From contig JAWXCH010000235.1 of NCBI GenBank assembly GCA_034440595.1, positions 1 through 11,039 on the forward strand: 11,039 bases of DNA, written 5' to 3'. Numbering within the stretch: position 1 is the first letter of the stretch; each line of letters opens with the position of its first letter. The notes under the pieces were generated by a model that saw only the letters and a program-made list of their open reading frames with translations, did not search any database and was not told the DNA's origin. Source of the stretch: JAWXCH01 sp034440595 (GTDB lineage Bacteria > Planctomycetota > Planctomycetia > Pirellulales > JALHPA01). Position numbers and translations under genes: made by a program. Positions 6,403 through 11,039 of the stretch are shown here, piece by piece.

Positions 6403-6579
6403 ATGACCAGTCAGCCTGAAGACCATTTCAACCTCGCGAATGACCGGCCGAAACTCAGGCCGGACAGGTTCGAGAACACGCGGGCTCAACAGCGGGTATT
6501 GATCTCGGGGCTCGACTGTCTGAGCGGTCAGCAAGATCTATTCCCAACCGACGGCGAAGAATCGCCAGACATTAAATGA
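6403..6579 (+). CDS. 58-aa protein, last certain gene of the ATPase operon
   Basis: An ATG at 6403, 13 bases after the previous stop and behind GGAGCC, opens a 58-codon frame. It starts MTSQPEDHFNLANDRPKLRP and ends with GLDCLSGQQDLFPTDGEE. The GLDCLxGQQDLFPTDG tail recurs, as I recall, in small planctomycete proteins and in the short acidic tails of proteins on their mobile elements. Function unknown. Such C-terminal acidic/aromatic peptides could be SSB- or clamp-binding tails (QQDLF loosely resembles a beta-clamp binding motif QLxLF), but that is speculation. GC content and spacing match the operon. Confidence 0.6.
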   Translation: MTSQPEDHFNLANDRPKLRPDRFENTRAQQRVLISGLDCLSGQQDLFPTDGEESPDIK

Positions 6580-6598
6580 AGCCAACGGGAGGCTAATC

Positions 6599-6772
6599 GT
6601 GACGACTTCCAAATGCTACGATGCAGTCCATGTGCCCGACGCAGTCGAAGCGAGCCGTCGCAGATTATGTGGACCTTTGATGGCTCGAATGCGGCGTTGC
6701 GTTCTGCCGATTGCAGCAAGTCTTTGGGGCTCTGAATCAATGCGTTTGGGCTGGGATCTCATGCGATTTTGA
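6599..6772 (+). CDS. Possible 57-aa ORF with GTG start
   Basis: The GTG at 6599 has GGGAGG (6588-6593) at a good distance and begins 20 bases after the previous stop, so it could extend the operon. The first ~20 residues (MTTSKCYDAVHVPDAVEASR) look ordinary; the rest is Arg/Met/Leu rich and less convincing, as if the frame had drifted. I recognise no family. It may be a decayed gene start. The remaining 212 bases up to the next gene contain a duplicated GGTTTTA (about 6778-6793), the inverted repeat at 6897-6910 and three phased repeats, but no other gene. Confidence 0.3.
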   Translation: MTTSKCYDAVHVPDAVEASRRRLCGPLMARMRRCVLPIAASLWGSESMRLGWDLMRF

Positions 6773-6896
6773 CGGCAGGGTTTTACCGGTTTTATCGCCT
6801 TCGACCAGGCGTAAAGGCGTAATTCGAGCCGTAAAGTTGAACCTTTGCAGGTTTTTGTGCGGAAAGGGCTGTTGCAGTATTTGCCTAGACTGATTT

Positions 6897-6910
6897 CTAT
6901 TGCACAATAG
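6897..6910. repeat. Perfect inverted repeat upstream of the AbiE-like pair
   Basis: CTATTG-CA-CAATAG is a perfect 6-bp dyad whose right arm merges into the first of the three 18-bp repeats beginning at 6908. With its position 75-90 bp before the start of the AbiEi-like gene it is a candidate operator, consistent with the autoregulation known for AbiEi antitoxins. Confidence 0.35.
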
Positions 6911-6961
6911 AATACCAGTGAGCAGTAGAATTCCTGTGGTCACTAGAATAATTCTGGCTCT
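6908..6961 (+). repeat. Three 18-bp phased direct repeats (iteron-like)
   Basis: TAGAATA begins at 6908 and 6944 and TAGAATT at 6926, so the units recur exactly every 18 bp. Beyond the 6-bp TAGAAT block the first two units also share a CCxGTG core at positions 8-13. The array ends 23 bp before the AbiEi-like start. Each TAGAAT is also close to a -10 box, so the array may overlap the promoter. The third copy contains the palindrome AGAAT-A-ATTCT (6945-6955). Likely role: binding sites for the winged-helix protein encoded next door. Confidence 0.4.
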
Positions 6962-6984
6962 ATGTAAGGCCAACGATTCAAAAA

Positions 6985-8109
6985 ATGACCGAAGAAAACA
7001 GGCTAAATCGAGCAAAAGAGATCTTGCAAGAAGTCTTTCCCGACTCAACCGTTGCGCCCTCCGCAGAAGCTGGCCCCCTTGTCGGGTGGCCTGATTTTGC
7101 CCTCAAGACATCAAATAGCCAAATCGTAGTCAAGGTAAAAGCAACCCAATCCGCCAGACTCGTAGACTTGGAGGGCCGGCTGGCCTCTGCATCATTGCAA
7201 GTACAGCGATTTGCAAAGGAAGCGGGTGCGCGTCCGGTCATCATGATTGATTTGCCAAAACTGGGTCCAAAGGCGTTGGTCTTCGCACTTGATTACATGG
7301 CCCAAAATGCGCCAGAAATCGGTTGGTGCCTATTCGACTCGTCAGGAGCCTTCAGATTTGAAATTCCCACGCTAGGTATATCTAAATCGAAGAAGCCGCG
7401 ACTCGAATACAAGTCGCGGCGCTCACCTGCGCGCGAATCGTTATTCAGCGATCTCAATCGCTGGATGCTCAAGATTCTCCTAATGCGCGATGTACCGAGC
7501 AATCTTTGGGGTGGCCCAAAGGAACGTGTGATGTCGGCGAAAGATCTGCGCACCGTCGCGAAAGTATCAACCGAAAAAGCCTATTCGTTCTTACGAGCGT
7601 TTGCCGAGGCTGGTTACGTTCGTGAAACAAGTGACGGGATAATTGTGACTCGACGCGCAGAAATGTTGCAAAAATGGCTGAATCACGAACTAGCATTCCG
7701 AACTGACAGTGTCGCGGTCAGGTGGATCTTTGGACATGCGCCTGATCTAACAAAAATCCTTCTGCAACAAGATGGACCGACACAGTTCGCAGTGACAGGT
7801 TTTGAGGCCTGCCACCTCTTGGGAGTACTTCATACGCCGGTTCCCCGAAAGGAAGTATGTATCTTTGGAGATGTTGAGATCGCAATTAAAGCCTGGCATC
7901 TGCAAGAATGCGAACCGCGGGATGCGGACTTCTTAATCCTAAAACTGCCGAATCCAAAATCGGTATTGAGGGGGCACGTGACAGCGAATGAGTTGCCGGT
8001 TGTTGATGTGCTCGAAGCTGCACTTGCCGTAATTGGACAATTGCCGCGGGGCGCCGAACAGGCTCAGTACATCTTCACCGAGGTGCTTCACTGGGAAGAC
8101 TGCATATGA
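6985..8109 (+). CDS. AbiEi-like winged-helix protein with N-terminal nuclease-fold-like domain
   Basis: AbiEi is the antitoxin and repressor of type IV toxin-antitoxin AbiE systems. This 374-aa protein seems to have three parts. Residues 1-125 suggest a PD-(D/E)XK-type alpha/beta fold: PDFAL (36-40), QIVVKVKAT (46-54) and RPVIMIDLP (83-91). Relatives usually have 'vEvKs/t' where this has VKVKAT, so the catalytic Glu is replaced by Lys. Residues 182-226 form a winged helix (SAKDLRTVAKVSTEKAYSFL and a wing GIIVTRRAE). The C-terminus has ELPVVDVLEAALAV and GQLPRGAEQAQYIF, the AbiEi-like signature ('dlpvvD..qa.ldv...p.RG.eQA..i'). The ATG at 6985 is in an A-rich setting with only a weak AAGG upstream. 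The stop overlaps the next start as ATGA, the standard AbiE-type arrangement. Codon use is less GC-rich than the preceding operon. Confidence 0.75.
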   Translation: MTEENRLNRAKEILQEVFPDSTVAPSAEAGPLVGWPDFALKTSNSQIVVKVKATQSARLVDLEGRLASASLQVQRFAKEAGARPVIMIDLPKLGPKALVFALDYMAQNAPEIGWCLFDSSGAFRFEIPTLGISKSKKPRLEYKSRRSPARESLFSDLNRWMLKILLMRDVPSNLWGGPKERVMSAKDLRTVAKVSTEKAYSFLRAFAEAGYVRETSDGIIVTRRAEMLQKWLNHELAFRTDSVAVRWIFGHAPDLTKILLQQDGPTQFAVTGFEACHLLGVLHTPVPRKEVCIFGDVEIAIKAWHLQECEPRDADFLILKLPNPKSVLRGHVTANELPVVDVLEAALAVIGQLPRGAEQAQYIFTEVLHWEDCI

Positions 8110-8963
8110 GTGGTGATCTGCCCAAGGAACTGACCGGCGTCTTCGTAGAGTTGGCACGGTGCATCGTTGGATTCGGGCCCTATCAAGAAGATGCAGTACT
8201 TTGTGGGGGGTTGGTACCGGTGATTTACCGCCGAGTGTTGCCGAGTCCACAATCAAGACTTCGGCCGCTCACTACATTTGATTTGGATTGGACCTTACCC
8301 CAGCAGCTGACGAGCCGCGGGGAGAGTCTCCATAGCCGATTGCTGGCATCAGGCTTCGTGGCGCGTCTATCGGGCTCTGCCAAGATGCCTGTAACTCATT
8401 ACGTACCTGACCCCGGCCAAGGTACAGGGGAGTCGCCCATTTATATCGAGTTTCTTACACCTCGCACGGGTTCGAAATACAGCCGTAAACAAACCAATCA
8501 AGGCATCGTGGAAGTACAACCGGGACTGCACGCCCAGACCGATCCATACTTAAGCCTGTTGCTTGCCGAGATAGTAAATGTCAGCGTGTCAAAAATTCCC
8601 GAGTTAGGCCTCTCTGGCGAACACATGCTGAAGTTGCCGCATCCAATTTGTTTCATACTGCAGAAAGCTCTTATTCGTGAGAAACGTGGACCAAGCAAAC
8701 AAGATAATGACGCGTGCCACATAGTTGACGTAGTGATGCTGACTCACGATATGTGGCCGGAAATGCGCGAGGTCTTGAGTCGGTTGCTTAACAGTGGTGC
8801 GTTCTCAACGAAATGGTTCTCGCAGGTTCACACCACTTTAGACGGATTGTTTGCATCTCCCACATCCAACGGCTCAATTGCAGTAGCACAAAATTATTCT
8901 GGATCGGTATCGGAAGAGGAGATTTCGAGCGTAGTGTCTGCGTTTCTGGCAGCATGTTGGTAG
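8106..8963 (+). CDS. AbiEii-like nucleotidyltransferase (candidate toxin)
   Basis: AbiEii/MenT-type proteins belong to the DNA polymerase beta nucleotidyltransferase superfamily and arrest growth when free of the antitoxin, in known cases by modifying tRNA. In this 285-aa protein GGLVPVIYRR (34-43) followed by TTFDLDW (56-62) is the GG...hDhD metal-binding signature (D59, D61). IYIEFLTP (112-119) supplies the likely third acidic residue, E115. LPHPICFILQKALI (177-190) followed by KQDNDACHIVDVV (198-210) resembles the motif III/IV region 'K..A...R...KD..Di.dl'. It overlaps the AbiEi-like gene by four bases and has GGGAAG eight bases before the ATG. It could be a member of a different but related fold group (NTP_transf_8-like) rather than AbiEii proper. 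Confidence 0.75.
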   Translation: MSGDLPKELTGVFVELARCIVGFGPYQEDAVLCGGLVPVIYRRVLPSPQSRLRPLTTFDLDWTLPQQLTSRGESLHSRLLASGFVARLSGSAKMPVTHYVPDPGQGTGESPIYIEFLTPRTGSKYSRKQTNQGIVEVQPGLHAQTDPYLSLLLAEIVNVSVSKIPELGLSGEHMLKLPHPICFILQKALIREKRGPSKQDNDACHIVDVVMLTHDMWPEMREVLSRLLNSGAFSTKWFSQVHTTLDGLFASPTSNGSIAVAQNYSGSVSEEEISSVVSAFLAACW

Positions 8964-8987
8964 CAAGCCAAGGGGCCCGCTGCTTGC
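8963..8987 (+). terminator. Weak hairpin after the AbiE-like pair
   Basis: GCAAGC (8963-8968) pairs with GCTTGC (8982-8987) over a 13-nt loop containing the palindrome GGGCCC. It starts at the last base of the TAG stop codon of the nucleotidyltransferase gene. There is no T run, so it would be a weak or factor-dependent terminator, or a 3'-end stabiliser. Confidence 0.25.
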
Positions 8988-9024
8988 ACACGCCAACCAA
9001 GCCCACTCCCCCGCGAAGGCTTAA

Positions 9025-9338
9025 ATTGAAAATGAAATCTCCGGAACGGGGATCGAACTCGTGCCCGATTCTGACGTAACCAAATATCCTGCCTAGCGGT
9101 TGCATGATTTGCGGACAGTGTCTCGCTGCATTTTGTTGCCCTGAATGGCGAAACGGCGTTGAATGACGCTGATTTGCAATGGGTGATCCATGCCTGGAAC
9201 TGCCTTCCTCCGGCAATCAGTAGCGATGCTCGCCCATTTGAAATCAGGCGGTTAGATAGGCTTCCTTCGCGCTTCTCCGATTCCGAGTTTACGCGGCGGA
9301 AACGAGGCAGTATCTCCCAAGTGACTAGAGCGTTATGA
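9025..9338 (+). pseudogene. Possible broken C-terminal tail of an integrase-like gene
   Basis: This 480-bp interval has no intact gene. One frame (9025-9093) reads IENEISGTGIELVPDSDV then TKYPA and a TAG. A different frame, open from 9108 to the TGA at 9336 and lacking a start codon, reads LHFVALNGETALNDADLQWV, IHAWNCLPPAI and SSDARPFEIRRLDRLPSRF. A 'GxELVPDSD' peptide followed within a short distance by 'L.DaDLq.vidAW..LPpaI' resembles the C-terminal tails of some tyrosine recombinases and neighbouring proteins in planctomycetes. I infer one decayed gene with a frameshift. The 'GGGGATCGAACTC' part also looks like the reverse of a tRNA T-arm, which is an alternative reading. Similarity to integrases is from memory, so confidence is low. 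Confidence 0.3.
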
Positions 9339-9441
9339 TGCTCTTGCACCTGTTGGGATATCTTGGACAGCCTTCCTGAAGAAACGACGGATCTCAATGC
9401 CCATATTGTTCATTCCCGGCCCCTAAGTTTGGGAGAAATCG

Positions 9442-9654
9442 ATGAGTCAGGTGTCCGCTGACCGATGGCTTTCCCTCGACGAAATTGCTGCGTACCTCGG
9501 TGTCAAGCGTGACACGATTTACAAATGGATCTACCGGAAACAATTGCCGGCGCACAAAGTTGGCAGCTTGTGGAAGTTTCGAAAGGAAGAGGTCGACGCT
9601 TGGATAACGTCGGGCGACACCAACAGCTCGATTGGCACCCGGAAGCCAAGGTAG
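9442..9654 (+). CDS. Excisionase-type helix-turn-helix DNA-binding protein
   Basis: This 70-aa protein is almost entirely one domain: WLSLDEIAAYLGVKRDTIYK (residues 9-28) is the helix-turn-helix, followed by WIYRKQLPAHKVGSLWKFRK and EEVDAWI. This is the classical HTH_17 / 'DNA binding domain, excisionase family' pattern. Such proteins open several defence loci, including DISARM and BREX clusters, and here it stands 81 bp upstream of brxE in the same direction. GGGAG at 9431-9435 is well placed for the ATG. The likely role is transcriptional control of the BREX operon; a directionality factor for a lost integrase is the alternative, given the possible integrase remnant just upstream. Confidence 0.85.
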   Translation: MSQVSADRWLSLDEIAAYLGVKRDTIYKWIYRKQLPAHKVGSLWKFRKEEVDAWITSGDTNSSIGTRKPR

Positions 9655-9735
9655 AAGCTACCCATTTGCCCGCGCTGCCTACAAACCAGTCCAATTCGTG
9701 CATTCAAGACGCCGTGCCAACAAGAGCAAGAAGAA

Positions 9736-10245
9736 ATGCAACCAGAACACCTTGAAAATGTCGCGGCGATGCGAGCCGCTGTTGGTTTTCTGGGAGAGAA
9801 GGAGCAGGCCGGATGGTGGCCCAGTTCGTTCTTCGGAATCGGAAGCACGGCGTTTCTCTCACCACTTTTTCCGCGCACCCATTTCTTGGCCCAGTGTCAG
9901 GGAGTCACCTGTGCCGCGTCGCGGAAACATGACGAGCGTATCGGCGTCGGCCAGGTCTACCACCTATTTCGCCTTCCTGAGGACATCGAGCAAGGGATTC
10001 ACCATTTACTCCACAGTGTGGATATAGTTGATCGGCTCAAAGAAATTGTCGGCGATCAAGCAGCAGCATTACGCTTCTTGCAAAAAGACACTGTCGAAGC
10101 GATGAATAGAGAAATTGGACCAACCTACATGGCTCCGATCAGCAGCCTGCGCGATCCTAGGTTTTGGGGCAAAGTGGCCGCCAAGTATTCAAGCGGATTC
10201 GATCGTGGATCGGAGATCTATCCCTACTTCGCCGACCGGAAATGA
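9736..10245 (+). CDS. brxE: BrxE family protein of a BREX type 6 system
   Basis: BrxE is a small protein of unknown activity found at the head of type 6 BREX loci, which block phage replication by an epigenetic self/non-self mechanism. This 169-aa protein has VGFLGEKEQAGWWPSSFF (16-33), FLSPLFPRTHFLAQ (40-53) and HDERIGVGQVYHLFRLPEDI (65-84), then ends in a helical region with PRFWGKVAAKY. The 'LGEK.Q.gWW...fl......fl.p.FPrt..la...gv..aa...HDerIGvGrvyHLFRLPe..Eq' pattern is what I know for BrxE. The frame is open upstream to 9655 but has no earlier ATG or GTG, so 9736 is the start, with a weak purine run (AAGAAGAA) before it. It overlaps brxA by ATGA. Confidence 0.85.
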   Translation: MQPEHLENVAAMRAAVGFLGEKEQAGWWPSSFFGIGSTAFLSPLFPRTHFLAQCQGVTCAASRKHDERIGVGQVYHLFRLPEDIEQGIHHLLHSVDIVDRLKEIVGDQAAALRFLQKDTVEAMNREIGPTYMAPISSLRDPRFWGKVAAKYSSGFDRGSEIYPYFADRK

Positions 10246-11027
10246 CGAAAGCACCGTATACAACGCAGTTGCAAGCAGGTCTTGGGATGGTCGACGAAAC
10301 ACGATCTCTTTTGGATCTCTGGCACGATGGCATGGAGCCGTCTTCGCTATCTCAGGCAGCTTTGGAGTCGGGACGCTTTCCGACGATGTCCGCACGCCGA
10401 ATCCGCAATCTGGTGATCGAGTGCTTCGCACCGCGCTTACTTATAGGCGCAGCAAAGCCAGCATTGCACCTGAAAATACTCGCAACAATGCTGGCGCCAC
10501 GCGAATTCACCCAACTACTCTTCATCCATGCTTGCCGCGCCAACGTAATCCTTCGAGATTTCGTGCGTGAAGTTTATTGGAGCTTTTACACGGCAGGCCA
10601 TGAGACGATTAGCAATGATACTGCCCGCGAATTTGTCGCCCGAGCAATCCAGGATCAAAAGACAGCAAAGCCATGGTCGACCGCGACAATTCGCCGCGTA
10701 GCGTCATACTTGACTGGTTGCTGTGCCGACTTTGGGTTGTTGGAAGCTGGTGAAAAGTCTGTACGCAAGATACTCCCGTTCCGAATCGAGGCTCGCGTTG
10801 TTGCGGTTCTGGCATACGAACTACATTTTGCCGGGCGAACAGACCACCGAATTATTGCTGACCAGGACTGGGCCTTGTTTGGCCTCGACCATGCAGACAT
10901 TCTCGAAGAATTCAGGCGGCTATCGCTAAAAGGACTACTAATCCGGCATTTCCCATATGGAGCGAGCCTGGAACCGATCCAGTCTCGCAATGGTCCCCAT
11001 TTAACAACGCGCCCCCCCCGCGTCTAG
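10242..11027 (+). CDS. brxA: BrxA (DUF1819) BREX protein
   Basis: BrxA is a small DNA-binding BREX component related to NusB-like folds. From the ATG at 10242, which overlaps the BrxE stop as ATGA, the 261-aa protein begins MTKAPYTTQLQAGLGMVDET. It contains FPTMSARRIRNLVIECFAPR (46-65), FIHACRANVILRDFVREVYW (94-113) and WSTATIRRVASYLTGCCADF (145-164), followed by GLLEAGEKSVRKILPFRIE, the expected order for the long DUF1819 subfamily. The extra 26 residues of the longer frame (from 10164) lie inside brxE and are not used. The last ~28 residues (from about 234: RHFPYGASLEPIQ... to RPPRV) do not look like the usual 'aGdviri.Wk...tmeel' ending, and a run of eight C (11012-11019) sits just before the stop. 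The tail may be diverged, shifted or mis-sequenced. brxB should follow beyond the window. Confidence 0.85.
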   Translation: MTKAPYTTQLQAGLGMVDETRSLLDLWHDGMEPSSLSQAALESGRFPTMSARRIRNLVIECFAPRLLIGAAKPALHLKILATMLAPREFTQLLFIHACRANVILRDFVREVYWSFYTAGHETISNDTAREFVARAIQDQKTAKPWSTATIRRVASYLTGCCADFGLLEAGEKSVRKILPFRIEARVVAVLAYELHFAGRTDHRIIADQDWALFGLDHADILEEFRRLSLKGLLIRHFPYGASLEPIQSRNGPHLTTRPPRV

Positions 11028-11039
11028 CGCGTGGTGAAA

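Noticed and set aside
5858..6406. 182-aa plus-strand ORF rich in Arg
   Set aside because: It is an out-of-frame shadow of the RarA-C-like gene; Arg-rich composition is typical of such shadows in GC-rich DNA.
9039..9062. tRNA T-arm-like sequence on the minus strand (ACGAG-TTCGATC-CCCGT followed by TCCGGAG)
   Set aside because: The T-stem has a mismatch, and no matching 5' acceptor strand, D-arm or anticodon arm is found in the ~75 bases where they should lie. The same bases read as a plausible peptide (GTGIELVPDSDV) on the plus strand. At most it is an attachment-site remnant.
8894..9397. 167-aa minus-strand ORF
   Set aside because: It overlaps the end of the well-supported nucleotidyltransferase gene, has low-complexity Arg/Ser-rich sequence and no family motif, and competes with a coding-like plus-strand frame.
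9632..10027. 131-aa plus-strand ORF overlapping brxE
   Set aside because: brxE in the other frame carries clear family motifs, and this frame is Arg/Ser-rich shadow sequence.

Overview
The window looks like an accessory (defence-island-like) stretch of a planctomycete chromosome, probably from the Pirellulaceae side of the phylum. This is a judgement from protein style. The short two-helix membrane protein at the left edge, the relic of a Lys/Ala-rich 'MAKKASAKRTKK' small protein, and the GC-rich operon ending in a small protein with a 'GLDCLxGQQDLFPTDG' tail all resemble proteins I associate with that group. No rRNA, complete tRNA or CRISPR array is visible.

Left flank (1-3050). This part is full of decay. 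A gene tail overlaps a small membrane protein. Next comes a broken SRAP (YedK/HMCES) gene that has lost its N-terminus and carries a frameshift, followed by a bidirectional hairpin terminator and a possible 58-aa minus-strand ORF. A degraded Lys/Ala-rich gene follows. On the minus strand lies a DUF262 (GmrS/DndB-like fold) gene whose 3' end has been replaced by foreign DNA that includes a scrap of an IS21 istB gene.

Middle (3160-6780). A compact, GC-rich plus-strand operon begins behind a perfect palindrome and a strong leader hairpin. It encodes a MoxR/CbbQ-like AAA+ ATPase, a 287-aa partner that looks like a degenerate VWA-type protein (DUF7192-like), a 95-aa mobile-element-type small protein, a stand-alone RarA/MgsA C-terminal-like domain and a 58-aa protein. 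A second palindrome sharing an 11-bp core with the first lies in front of the RarA-C-like gene, which suggests common control. I cannot assign this set to a named system; it is the best candidate here for an undescribed one.

Right part (6890-11039). Three 18-bp-phased direct repeats precede a two-gene, ATGA-coupled AbiE-like pair. The first gene combines an N-terminal nuclease-fold-like domain, a winged helix and an AbiEi-like C-terminus. The second is an AbiEii-like nucleotidyltransferase. After a 480-bp stretch holding what looks like a broken integrase tail, a BREX type 6 locus begins: an excisionase-type HTH protein, BrxE, then BrxA overlapping BrxE by ATGA. The window stops just after brxA, so brxB, brxC, pglX, pglZ and brxD/brxHI would be expected downstream.

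Taken together, the window appears to hold the entry side of a multi-system defence island: restriction (DUF262, apparently decayed), an uncharacterised ATPase operon, an AbiE-like abortive-infection/toxin-antitoxin pair and BREX-6, with recombination debris between modules.
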